Source of the DNA: Lethocerus indicus
Taxonomy: Eukaryota > Arthropoda > Insecta > Hemiptera > Belostomatidae
Direction: 5' to 3'
Assembly: GCA_019843655.1 (NCBI GenBank)
Contig: JACDQD010000105.1
Span: forward strand, 4,092,001-4,156,000
Length of the DNA stretch: 64,000 nucleotides
Shown: positions 39,798 to 52,239 of the stretch, piece after piece
Position numbering within the stretch: position 1 is the stretch's first letter
Layout of the letters: each line of letters begins with the position of its first letter
Position numbers and translations under genes: made by a program
The notes under the pieces: generated by a model
The model's input: the letters and a program-made list of their open reading frames with translations, nothing else
What the model was told of the DNA's origin: nothing
Database searches by the model: none

Positions 39798-42281
39798 CCG
39801 AATTTTCCTTCAACTGCTAATTTCAACATTACCAATATTAATATTTATGTTTCTTATATCAATTCTCAATGTGGCACCTCTATTTAAAGAGATGCTCGAG
39901 CCAGCGTTTTTCTATCGAAATATCTTCACTCATGGGATATGACTGAAACCGATATGGAGCAAACAAAACCAGCCCAGATTACACCAGCCTTGTCCAAGCT
40001 TTTACAGTTAAGTTAAACCGACAAATATTCAATTATTTTGTAAGGAAAGGAACAAATAAGTTATAATTCTGTTTCGTCAATAGGTTTAGACTGAAACACA
40101 ACCACCCCGTCACGACTGAAGAGGTTAGTGAATCTATAGCAAAATGGATTTTCCTTTTAATGAGATGGAACTTCCTCCTTGCAACAGAGAGGGAGAGGAA
40201 ACTGAGTGATGAAATTAGCCAGCAAGTAGAGGCAAACAATTTTGCACAACGAAGATTCGGAAATGCAACCGCGTTCCACGCCCCCGCCACTCATTTTTAT
40301 CCGGTCGATCGTCTCAATATCAACTTATTCTTGCTGCTAAGCATCTTCATTACCCGAAGAAAGGCGCAAAATGAATCGCGGCACTGCCGTCGAGGTTAGA
40401 TCGATTTATGCGGCATCAGTTGCAACGTTTGTTGTAATAGGCGGTCGGCGCCAGATTGTCAATAAGATTAACATGTAATAATATTATGCAACTCCAAATG
40501 TTTCAATGCATACCGAGCCCGAATACGTTTCCGTATCATGTCAGAGTCTTCTTTAGACCACGAAAGTGTTCATAGCCGCTTGCGTTATTTAAATTTGATA
40601 AAAAGGGAAACGATCCAAGCGTATAAATTGGCATCGATAAAATTTATTCATTTACATATGAAGGGACAATGTTATTTTATTTCTTTCAACTCTGCATTTA
40701 TTTACCTCTCAATTTTGCAGGTCGCCGATATAGGCGAAGGGTCAAATTAGTAATTCAATGCCTTATAATTCGCGGTAAAACTAAACTGTAACCATTAGCT
40801 TAAGTAAAATATATTCACACTTCGCGGCTTCAAGTTTCTCACAAGTGTGTCTGTAAAATACTTAAAACGTGAGAAGTCAATGTCGCGCGCCACCGGTAGC
40901 GCCTAGCACCCCGATTAACTTAGGCAAACCTGCCTTACATCACATTAGCGAACATGAAACGCGGCTAATATAACCTTAACTAGAAAATTTTCACAATATA
41001 TCATTTGGTAAAACATTACCATTTGACGAGATATTTTATACGGACAATTAAACACCTACATGTAAAACTAAGTGATATCCCTCGCAATTTTTAAAGCTTC
41101 AACTGTGCACACCACAGGTTTCTGTCCCTGAGAAGATTTTTGCCTAGAAGGTGGCGAACACACCCAAAAAGTCCTTTTTTCTTTAGGCGTGAGGACTTGA
41201 GATATATAGAAATCAGATATATAAAAAATCGATATTCCAATGTGGTCCTTTTAAGCGATATTCCAGAGTTTTGAGATTAATTAAGATAAAATTAAATATA
41301 TCAAAGTTTGTGTTAGTAAGTTACTGAGATCCTCAGAAAGAAGGATGCATCGCGTAGTTTCTGGCTACAATCGAAGAAAAATACGGTTTGCTACCGGAGA
41401 TATGCGGAATTGTATAAGAAAGGCTCTACGACGGACCGGTCTCCCCTTTACGCCGTGGTCAGTTGCAGTCTACTACCAAACGACGACTGAGATTTTGAAA
41501 AAAAACCAGCGGAATGACTGCAGAATATCGCTCCAAAAAGTAAAAAGCTAGTCGTACTAAAGCCGGGATGGAGCCAATCCCACAAAGGCTTAATTGGGTT
41601 GGGTCGGGTTGGACGGAGCGCTGCGCGCGTTTTCACCGACGTGAAAGGCAGACCCGAGACCCCAACAACTACGCTTGGGTTCGGCTCGCTCGGTCTTTCA
41701 CCGGCTCCTAAGACCACTTTCAGTTGCCAAATCTTGACCCCATTCAGAGATATTCAAGACGGATTGGCTCGCGACGGAGTGGGAATAAAACAACACAACC
41801 AACTAGGACCGATTGAGAAACCGCGGCCGGCCCGAGTCATGCGGTTGTACCTTGTCTGATTACGCCAAAACCCTATCATAATCCACAGGTCGCGAGGCCA
41901 AAGGAAAGATTCATTAGTGAAAAATAAGTTTCAGGCATATGAGAATTTCCAGATACCGCCATCGTCAATAGTATTCCCGTTAGTAGTAATGTAAAATAAG
42001 AATATGAAACGTCAGCATCGCGCTATCACATTCAATGAACATTCCAGACAAGATTTTTGCAGCACGTCTACTGCTTTACTCTGGTAAGAGCCTGGATAAA
42101 TAATCTTTCAAATAAATTCGGATACAAGCACTTATTAGCTCAGTGATACTAGCTCAAGTTGTGATTTGATAAGTAAGAAATCAATTGAAAAAAGGGAATA
42201 CCTTACAATGTCCAATTTCTATCGCAAATTAAGAAAAATCCTATATAGTGTGAACCTTTTATTGGTGTAACACGCATTGTA
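39798..42281. other. Gene-free DNA
   Basis: No gene supported. The second copy of a 21-bp repeat lies at 40441-40461. A GC-rich block lies at about 41580-41700. A frame ending VADIGEG after a CAG near 40721 was examined and rejected. Confidence 0.5.
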
Positions 42282-42283
42282 TG

Positions 42284-42325
42284 TCGGTGGCCTGGTGGTC
42301 GAGTTTAAAGCGGTTACCCTATTAT
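42284..42325 (+). repeat. Possible tRNA-like A-box region
   Basis: GTGGCCTGGTGGTCGAG (42287-42303) followed by GCGGTTACCC resembles the 5' half of a tRNA-SINE. No B box lies within normal distance; the nearest TTCGA is about 110 bases downstream. It may be interrupted or coincidental. Confidence 0.2.
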
Positions 42326-44940
42326 CATTCCACTTTCCCCTCTCTAGATACCCTTGACTTATACCTTAATTACATAGTTCGCGTAGGACAATTCGAACTG
42401 CCACCATTAAGTGCAGTTATTTCAATCTCTATCCCGGCCGCTGACAACCTGTGTAGTTGGCTGCCAGACAGCTCCAGTTTAATTTTTTGTTCATATTTTT
42501 TAGGGACGGAGACCTTGGCGGGAATGCCTATATGCGAGGCGAACAGTTACGCAAATTTCATTGTTACATAAATTCAATGTGGCGGATACTGGAAATAATA
42601 GTTCAATCTTCGGGCAGATACGATTGACGCTCGCAAATTGGTTGCACTAACCATCATTCTACAGCCTTTACTGTTGTGAAAACTATTAAACCTTTACCGT
42701 ATTCATCTTTTAGATTTAGAATCGAATAAATACACGGATTTTATTATTTTATTACACGTATTAGTGCAATGGAGATATCAGAAGCTGTTCAACAGCTTTC
42801 TGTTTGATACCTGCAATACTACCAAAGAAATGACCACCTGCCTTTACGGTACATTAGTAGATATGGTGCGATATAACTGCTTAGTACCAAAACGCAGGGT
42901 TAACTTATAAAATATAACAACAATTTAACTTACTGTAGATGCTGCGTTGTTGGAGTAACTCGGCGCCTTCTGTTCACAAAGCAATGACGTATACTAAACA
43001 CTATATAAAACTAGATCCATTAATTACACTACTGTTGTGTTTTTCTTAAATCAGGTTCTCAGTCGGTAGCCTCAATATTTCTAGTACCCCTTGCAGACCC
43101 CATATAACCCTTTAATATGATATCAGTAATAGTTTCAGCGTGTCAAATAGTTTTCTTAAATAACGGCCAAAGGCCAGGCAAAAATTATTTACGGACAATT
43201 TATCGTTGAACTCAGTTTAGGAGATCGCTGCTCGCCCACCCCGCAGTTAGGGTGCCTCGTAATCGGAAAAGGAACCGCCCCCCTAAATGCGGGAGTCCAG
43301 CTAAATCGATCCCGGATCATAATGAGCCCGCATTCCTTGCGACGACGTTCAATCGAGCGCGGCCCCGTTATTCGCGCGCTTCCCCCCGACGTCAACGCCG
43401 GTAAATAATAAAGTATTAAATGAAAACCAGCGCCGTTTAACTGTAGCCGCCTGAATCGATTCACGTAGATTTGCATAATAGCAGACTCGGCGACGGCGGG
43501 AATCCGATATGCGAAGCACGGGAGACCCCGATAGCCGCCGCCCCACCAGACCGCAACAGTCTTTTTTCAGTCACTTTTGTATAAAACCGATAGACCGGAG
43601 ACCGGGATTGTATAACCCGGCGTATATACACCCCCGTGTAACGGTGCAAAAAGACAGGCCGGAACGGGAGCTCGGGAACACGCTATGAGAAACAAGAGTA
43701 ACCCAAACACGGGGAATATTGGTGTCTCGAGAAACATACCCACACACTACTATCATACCTTTACAAAATGCGCTCCTGCCATACGTCTATTTACCCACGA
43801 CCGAGACGACGCCATTTCGTTAGTTATATACAGTAAGGTACTAACGAATGTCGAATCTTTGAAAGATCCCTGCTCAGATAGAAACGATAATAAAATATTT
43901 GACAACGCAAACACCGAAGATTATTTGTTTTAGTAAGTTTAAATCGATAATTAAATTAACTCCGGAAGGAAATTTACTTATGATTTATTTCCGCTGTCGA
44001 AGGAAAAACGTTTTCAGAACTTGGATCCCGGGACAATGGAACTTTTGTCTGGAGGAGAACAATCGGTCCCCTTAGGACTCCAACAATAATAATGCTCCAT
44101 AATAATGAATACACACTTGATCTACTAGTCAGTCGATAAAACTTATTAAAATAATTAACCTAACTGAACAATAAATTTGAATTTGCGTCGGATCCAACTT
44201 TAAATTCTGCCTAATGCTCATCGATCGACCTAAAAACACAAGGGTAGTCGTTTCCGGGCCGAGGTAGGTAAATGTTAAACATGAAATGACGTTCAGAATA
44301 TAACTCCTATGTGAAAAATATATTATGCAGGACGCGAACAATACACATGATATTGCTTGAAGTGGAAACAGTTCATTGAATGAAAATTTTCCTCAATAAA
44401 AAGACTCAAGTGACGTGCGTGTGCGGTGTATGTGAGAATGTGAGTGTGGGAGCAGAGGAGCGATAAAATAACGTGGTTTTAAGCACATTATTATCCCGAT
44501 TAAATCTAACGTTTCAGATTATAAAATATTGTATTCATTTCTCGAATTAATGATCAATGGAAATTAGCATAAATCCGCAGTTACAGCGACAAGGCGCTAA
44601 TGAGTCCACCCAGGAAAAGTCTCATTCAATGACTAATTTGATTTGATTACGAACTCATAAAACCCAATATACTCATTAGATATACACGGAGTTGATTAGT
44701 GTCTTCTCTCTAGAATTCCTGCGCCCGAATTCGCACAGTTGTGAACGTGAAATTCACAACCAATGTGACCTTACACTTACTCATTCGTTTTCGTGGAATC
44801 AAAATACTTTCACCTTTTTGCCGCATTTTTCCCCAGTGAGCGGTGAACAGTGAACCGAGCCACTTGATGTACAGGGTTATTGAATTCACTATTAACTGCA
44901 CATTTGACTGATTCCGCGTCTTGTGAAACGAGAAAAAATG
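42326..44940. other. Gene-free DNA with a CpG-richer block
   Basis: At about 43230-43530 the sequence is GC- and CpG-rich compared with its surroundings, without any recognisable frame, promoter motif or repeat. Nothing else was supported. Confidence 0.5.
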
Positions 44941-44972
44941 GAATCCTCATATCATAGAATCCTCATGTCATA
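44941..44972. repeat. Two-copy 16-bp tandem duplication
   Basis: GAATCCTCATATCATA is followed directly by GAATCCTCATGTCATA, 15 of 16 identical. Confidence 0.85.
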
Positions 44973-45069
44973 TGAAAGGAGAACAGATAAACGGGGTTCG
45001 GACGATTAAATCGGAATGAAATTATTAGAGCTCAACTTTTGTACCCCGGAAATAATAATTTTTTTTCAG

Positions 45070-45238
45070 TTCAGCTAATATAAATGTTCAGGGCAACAAC
45101 AATGAATACGCGCTTCCGAATGCAGTACATTGGTTAACAACATACGGAGAGTCAGACAGTGAATTTAGTGAATTGAAAATTTCCGCTACTGTGTCGGTCT
45201 CTCTCTTTCTCCTTTCATGTCGAACCGACATTGTATGA
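45070..45238 (+). CDS. Weak candidate terminal exon, unknown product
   Basis: A strong acceptor-like run of T ending in CAG (45067-45069) is followed by one base and then 55 open codons to TGA at 45236-45238. The peptide begins SANINVQGNNNEYALPNAVH and contains a serine- and glutamate-rich middle. AATAAA lies at 45367-45372, about 130 bases past the stop. I recognise no family and found no upstream exon. The chance of 55 open codons in one of three frames after a given acceptor is several percent, so this needs transcript support. Confidence 0.13.
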
Positions 45239-45239
45239 T

Positions 45240-48200
45240 TTGTATCTTGTATCGACACAAAAAGCAAAGGAAGAATTTCGCGGAGGGGAAATTCGGAAAA
45301 ACCGGACGAGTTCCCATTTCGGATTAAAACATCGCTTGTCACAAAATATGCAGTTTTTCAAGACTTAATAAAATAAATATTTCCTATTCAATTAAGGTAT
45401 CTCGAATTATTATATTACAAAAATTATGAAACTTTACTTACTGATTAAACCCTATAGCTTATTACCGCATATCGAATGGAGAATACAGGTGGAATGAAAA
45501 TATCTGATAACTTACCTGAAACAAAAAGAAAAAATTTGTTACTATGAATACAGTTCGAGTGGAAGAAGAATATAAAAACATACTAGTAAAAACTACGATA
45601 GTGAGATGTGCATAGCCATGTAAATGGCTACGCATTCATAAATAAAATTCAACAAGAAAATATTAGAACGGGCGACATTACTCCTTAGATCGTAAACAGT
45701 AACGATGGAATTTAATCTCTGGCGATTTTCTGCCTCCAGTTACATATTTGGTGTTCGGGTAAACCTGTTTTGGCTCGGCGCCTGTATCAGTGCAGCGAGA
45801 GTGGTGACAGGTCCCGCGGCATCTCACCTCACTATATCTCTATTGTTACACTGTTAAAGACGGTGAGAAGCTGAAACCGATCTAACAACGACATACGGGC
45901 GAGTCGCGGCAGAAAATAGAGATTATTGTTTTTTACTCCGTTATTATTTGGTTTATAACTCGCGCTCTATTTTAACGTAAATGTAACTTAAGTTTGCTCT
46001 TATCGAAAAAGAGCAGACAACCACAACCCAGAAACTAATCCTAAATGATTGAAGTTAAACCAAACAATTTAGGCCCCGATGATGGCGTTAGGCCGAAACC
46101 CGTCTGGCAATGGACCAAAAACTATGAATTATTACAAATTAATTTGCGCAAAAAAAATGTTTCTATACAATAAAACACTTTAGTGTATTATAATACAATA
46201 AACAAGTAAGCATGAACAATTCCCAAACTAAAGTTCATATCTATAAGGAAAAATAGGTACTGATAACTCCGAGCAAGGCAAAACATCGGCGACCAAAGTG
46301 GCGGTGGTCGTGAAGTTGGTTTCCAATAAATCGAGTAAACAATGTGCGTAATCGTGTGGTGTACAGTATTTCTGTATTTGCTTATATTAAAAAAATTAAA
46401 AGTCTGACAAACATATGATATGAGATCCCAAAAATAAAACGTCAAGGACAAGAGAAGCGATCGAAACGAGTTCCATAATTCGGGTATAGGGCAAACATCG
46501 ACATTTAACCAATAAATAACTTGTGGCCCATTCGTATCTGTTTCGAAATTCAAAAGGTCATGGATGCACCGCACACAGACAGGATAATGAACCGCCCTTA
46601 TCTGATAGTCTTATATCAGTCTGTGTAATAAATGTACAGAAATCTGCACATTAAACTGGCCAAATTATCTTTGCAAGCAAAAACACGTCTCGGATCGAAT
46701 ACAATACGTACACAATTTTTTAATTGTACATAATAACAACAGAATACAAAAATGTAGAAATATCCGAACGAGCGAGTTATGGAATTCACGAAAACCAAAA
46801 TTTACAGAAGATTTTATTGCTTCTTAGCCTAGAATGTGTAACATCCGAATTCTGTGGAACCGAAGAAATGAATTGACTCGAGAATACCTATGTCGCCTGT
46901 TTACGCCGAACAAAAATAAGGCCTCGCGTAATAAAGTTAAAACGCGACTCGGAGCCCAAGAGTACAGTGCAGTAGGCAGTGAAAATTGGCGGAATGCCGC
47001 TCCAGGAATAGGCCAAAGCAATGAGAAACGATGGCGGTTATTAAGTATTCAAAAATAAATTTTTTACGACCAACGGGGAACAAAAAAAATTCCAATTCTC
47101 ATTTGTAACTCTTCCTGACCGGTTGGCCAAGTTTATTCCTGGGGTCAGCATAATGCATAATGCCGGCTCCTGCATTCTCTCGAGAATTAGAAATACACAA
47201 ATATATCGAATAAAAATTGATTTCTCTTACTTGAATGAGTGGTACATCGATTTCAGGTTCGCCTCCCACACTCGTATGGGACTCACTCTGAGCCATAGAC
47301 AGTCCTTCAATTGTTATCGGTAGTTACTATCATTAAGTAGCACTTAAAACAGCTATTTGCTTCCTACAGAATAATAAGTTTTTGTTGTATATTTTAATAG
47401 CCAACTTTTCATCGGCTCAGTGTTTCTAACAGCATGTTATATCAAAAAGCAGACCTAGAATAGTACTAGCGAGAATGAATATATTTCGACCCCCGGCACA
47501 TGTCCCCACAAATATACTACATTATATATTAACCCCGTTGCGTGTTCTGAATTTCACTCGAGATAAATTGATTTTGAAATTCAAACCGGACATTAATGTT
47601 TCAGGCGCGCATACTGTGGGAATCAGCGCGATCAATTGCAGACTGGAATAACTTACACAAAAATCAACTCTATTGCGGAGTGAAATAAAGAAAGAATTGG
47701 AATTTGGAATAAGAGAGAACTTCTAAACAACTGTTTACAAGTTGAAACTGCAAGTAAACACCTTAAAACAACTGGCACCTATCTGGAGCCCTAAGCGGGA
47801 CCCCGCCTCGCTAACGTAATGCCACTGCTCTATTTGCTAACTTCAATTAAGATATGCTAAACGGTACAATACATACTTAATAAGCCGACATCTAGGCAAA
47901 GTGAAAAATTTTCCTAATATTATGTCGCCTATAATATCGCAGAAAGTGTGCATGCAGCCCAATTGAACATTTCATTCAACGTGGTTCCAAAGGCTCGTCA
48001 GATGAATATTCAAGTTTTAATAATAGCAATAGCTTAACTAATGAATTAAACAGAATTCTCATTTTCGTTATGAATCCTACATTTGATTTTCACTATTCAA
48101 TTAAGCGTGCACTGAAAACATAATGAATGATGTTCTGAAAAATAGTACTGTTGTCGAATGTCCAGCATTGTTGGTTTGAGTGCAAAAAAAACGACGGGTA

Positions 48201-48480
48201 TACAACACCGGAATAGCTGCAGTTTTCCTCCATGACCGATACCCAATGGGTATAAGAAACTGCCTCTCACAACAGGAAAATAAATTTGTTGGGAAAAATA
48301 CCATCATTACGTAATCGACAGTACGAACTCACCCCGACAGAAAAAATGTTCCGATCCTATCCCGCAAGGAACGTAGGAGAATAAGGTTAAGTTAGGTAGA
48401 ACAATAAGCCGCGGTGAATGGCGAGCACAGCTTTAAAGGTCAGCAAGCACAGCACACCCGGACACTTTCTTCAATAAGAA
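45240..48480. other. Gene-free DNA
   Basis: Nothing supportable. The largest frame (46188-46574, - strand, 128 codons) is aromatic- and leucine-rich because of AT bias, with no recognisable domain. Confidence 0.5.
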
Positions 48481-48486
48481 CACCGC

Positions 48487-48521
48487 CTCCACCACCACCA
48501 CCACCACCCACCATCACCACA
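48487..48521. repeat. (CCA)n trinucleotide repeat, imperfect
   Basis: About ten CCA or CAC units with interruptions, inside a GC-richer block (about 48400-48900). It gives poly-Pro and poly-Gly frames that I regard as artefacts. Confidence 0.85.
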
Positions 48522-49865
48522 GCCGCCGATCGTCGTTGCGATAGACTCGACGAAAGTTCAAACTTTAAAGCCCGAACCCTGAAGAATGTCTGCGCCTCCG
48601 CGAAGTGAGGAACGGGGTATACGGAGCATGAATGACAAACAAAAGGGATACGAGGGGGTTTCGGATAGGGAGAGGTCGGCCTGGTCATACGAGACGCGCC
48701 TTCAAGGACCCCCAAGCCGGTTACACGACCGAACTTCGTTCACCGGAGCGTGTCCGAAATCGGCACCGATCTGACCGCGACATACGCAACCCGAAACTAC
48801 TTTAGAAACCGACCTCAAATTAAAAATTTGACTAAGATCGAACCGCCGGATACCATTCGGACCGTGGCGTAAACTATCTACCGGCCGGAAACTAATGGCG
48901 GATCAAGGTTGTGTAACACGAGAGAATCAAGTTTGAAACACCGTCAGAGTAGCTTTTAACTCTGACATTAAAATATACTTTAAGGAATGCATAGGTTAAA
49001 GCAGATATTTCTGGAGTGATCCGAGTGGTCATCTAATAACATCATCCGATTTGCTTCCTCTCGATGGTTTGATCTAAAACTAGACCTTTCTCGCTTTCTC
49101 TGTAGCATTCCGCCAGTACCGCAGTACTAATAAGCACGTCGGCTGCAGATGAAGTAATAATAACGGGGACGAAACGCTTTAATAACTGTGCTACACGGCA
49201 GCATAAATACCTCACTTTAGTCCTCCCACAGATATAAATGATTATAAATTCCAACGTCTTGAAAAATGAATATCACACTAATTAGCGAAGCTAATACCAC
49301 GAAATCGTAATTAATACACCTATTAACCTATATTATGTTTCGAAGAGTTATAAGTATTCTTATTCGATAAATCCTACCAGAAATCTGAGATTCAATGTAA
49401 TTATAATTAATTTACGATAATTCTTTATGCTTATAAATTTAAAAAAACAGTAATACCTATGTGTGAAACACCTATGTCTTACCGCTGACAGATTTTATGA
49501 TTTGTCTGACAATTTGATAATTTATTTGTTTCTTACACGGCGCTTATTTTTAATTTTATATAAATTTCATGTCTTTCGAAATAACCAAATACATAATATG
49601 ATTCGCCAGTTCGCAAATGAGTGCTGAAAGGCCGGACAACTGTTCTAACAGGGCGGAATAATTTCGACGCGGTGGCCCATAAACGCTTGTGTGCATGTTT
49701 TACAAACCAAATGTGTCGAAACACTTTCAAAACTAGAGCGGCGAATTGCGCTCGATCAACTAATTCGCATCAATTAAAGCCCAAATGCCACACCCTCAAC
49801 CGGCTTTTAACGATTTAACGGTAGTTTCGTACCGAAATTCATAATATTTCCGTTTGAAATATTTC
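48522..49865. other. Gene-free DNA
   Basis: It is GC-richer up to about 48900, then AT-rich. No gene, RNA or element recognised. Confidence 0.5.
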
Positions 49866-49915
49866 TATCCTTGTAGATAGATATCCTTGTAGATAGAATT
49901 CATTACCATGAATTC
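49866..49915. repeat. Perfect 16-bp tandem duplication abutting a hairpin
   Basis: TATCCTTGTAGATAGA occurs twice without mismatch (49866-49881 and 49882-49897). It runs directly into an 8-bp perfect inverted repeat, GAATTCAT, spacer TACC, ATGAATTC (49896-49915). Confidence 0.9.
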
Positions 49916-50674
49916 TGGGTTTGGGTGTCGAAAGGGATGTAACGATGTACATTATTAAGGGAAGGAAAGTACGCAATAAGAAATTTGATAGGAACGAAGT
50001 TTAAAATAAAAACGTGGAGAGGGAGTCTCAATACGAATGATGAATTTTAAAACACCTTAATTGTAGAAAGGAAAATTCGGTAGAACCATTTTATCTTATT
50101 TCGGTATTTAAGGAAAGAGAGAAAAATAAAAATTGCAGGAGGAATAGATTACTTAGGTTATCTCATATACTTGGAAGGTCCACTACAGTTTTAACCAACT
50201 TTAGTAACTAACAATCGCCATTATGATAAAGTGGACAAGTTTATTGTTTCTGATGACATAATCTTCATTCAGTTTGTCCTTCACCTTTCAGTTAATCGTA
50301 ATAATGATGAAATTAAAAACTCTAATTCCAATATTATAACCTTCAAAATTTTGTTGGATATAAAGTCATAATTTCCAAAAAAACATATCCCCATGTTTGA
50401 GTATAAGAAGTCGGCAGACACACGGACAGTGTGGCAAGCCCCACCCCAGCCTGACCATGGCGCCAAAAAAAAATACTGACCGCTTAAACAGATTTTAAAA
50501 AGGCGAAATAAAAGGAAAGTGCCATTGGCGGAATGTTATTTAAATAAGAAAGCAAATAACCTCCAAGGACAAATTCCAGAGTGGTCGGGGCCGGGGGACG
50601 ACAATCGAAACGGTAGGCGCTCCCCCCCTTTTGATCACTCCCTTCCCCTAAACTATCCAAATGTTGATGAAACA

Positions 50675-50715
50675 AACACGTTCCGGACCGATTGCTCTAC
50701 GCTAATTCTGTCCTA
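50675..50715 (-). repeat. Possible deleted tRNA-like remnant
   Basis: On the - strand, GGACAGAATTAGC runs straight into GTAGAGCA. In tRNAs and SINEs these two pieces are usually separated by TCAGTCG or similar, so it looks like a D-arm with an internal deletion. No B box is found. Low confidence. Confidence 0.2.
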
Positions 50716-51482
50716 CTGACGTTGCACTAAATATCAGGGCCTTACGGACAGATTCTTGTACAGGTAATTGATTTCGGGACATAAGAGTAGTCGTTACGCA
50801 ATAAATACTAATCGTGCGTCATGAATATAAGTCCAGTAGATAAATATATAAACTGATGCTGCGGTAAAAACCTTTCTGTATATTCTCTAGGCCGCATTGC
50901 TGAATTTGAATTTGCAGTTTTCTAAAGAAGTTTTGTATCGCATCCGAAAGGACATAAAGGTCCTACGATTAGAAGTAACAACTCTGAGTTAGCACAACTA
51001 CAGTCCTTTTAAATCTTTCCCCCAACTTACCGTGCCCGATAATAAATTAGAAAGAGGGGACGGAGGACTCGACTACCCTTATCTGAGCGACACAGGGCCA
51101 TAGACGACACCGGGTGAGGGACACTTTTGCAACTTTGAATTAGTAGAAGAGGACCGCACATCCAGAACGCTCTTATACGCTCCAGTAGTGATACAGTTTT
51201 GTTTAAAACGGTAGAGGGAATAGGCAAAGTGAAACGAATGAAAATAAAGAGAAAAACAAGTTATCTCCCTCCCCTTTGATAAATTAGATTTATTAAGCTA
51301 AGCGATCATAATTTATTAAGCACAAAGATCCGAAACGATATGCGTAGAGACTATAGGACTAATAGATCGTATTTCTGATTTATAACCATGTTAACATTGG
51401 CAGGGAGTTACCGAAGAGTGACCTTTGGAGAATCTTAGCTGTTATTTGGCCGAGCAGCCTAGCGAAAAATTGTTGCTACAGA

Positions 51483-51530
51483 GGTAGAGAGAAGGAGAGA
51501 AAGAGAGAGAGAGAGAAAGAAAAAAAATAT
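51483..51530. repeat. GA-rich simple sequence
   Basis: An interrupted GA and GAAA tract, ending in poly-A. Confidence 0.8.
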
Positions 51531-51751
51531 AGGTAGGACTGTCGAATGCAGTTCACCCTTTCCAATGTAAGTAATGAGATAAAGTGAGAGGGACGTAGTG
51601 GGGGCGGGGGGCGGTGTTCTCTCGTCCTTCAACTTTCACCAGCACCACCCCAATGGACCAATTCCCACATTCCGCCGGCAGTAGCCGAGAGAGGCGGGAC
51701 AGGCCCACCTAATTAAATAACACGTATTGAATATAAAATATCACTTTACCG

Positions 51752-51788
51752 ATATATATATACACACACACACGCAGACAGACACACA
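51752..51788. repeat. (TA)n(CA)n compound microsatellite
   Basis: A short TA run passes into CA units and then CAGACA-type units. Confidence 0.85.
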
Positions 51789-52159
51789 GTGTCCTGCCGC
51801 TCCCGTTTAGCCGCCGCTAGAAAGGCGTTCGCTATACGATAGGGCAGGCCGGCCGACAATTTATTCGGTTGTTGCATGCGCGGTGACCCCGAGGCAAAGC
51901 CTATATTAAACCGACTGAAAAACGTGTACGGTGGCGGTTTACATAAATGGAGCGAGCTGTACAGTATGTGCAGAGAGACCTTTATATCGCCAGCTGTTTC
52001 CGTCAGTCGACTATGCAAGACTACTAATTGGCGCGCCACTACAAATATTAAGCATTTTAACATGACAAAAAAATTGAGTACTAACGATAGACGGCACTGA
52101 CTGAAAAATATTAAAACATTCAGATTTTTTGCCCCAGAATTATTTGTATTAACTTACAG

Positions 52160-52163
<4 letters not shown>

Positions 52164-52214
<51 letters not shown>
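52164..52214. repeat. (TA)n microsatellite, 51 bp
   Basis: An uninterrupted TA run. The retrozyme-like repeat begins within about 30 bases of its right end. Confidence 0.97.
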
Positions 52215-52216
<2 letters not shown>

Positions 52217-52239
52217 TTATGATCCAATTCTCTTACTTG

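Noticed and set aside
40720..40750. VADIGEG after a CAG, resembling the start of a lipoyl-domain E2 protein
   Set aside because: Only seven residues match and a stop follows at once; no lipoyl-lysine region or donor site follows.
48440..48715. Frames with poly-Pro or poly-Gly
   Set aside because: They are translations of the (CCA)n repeat.
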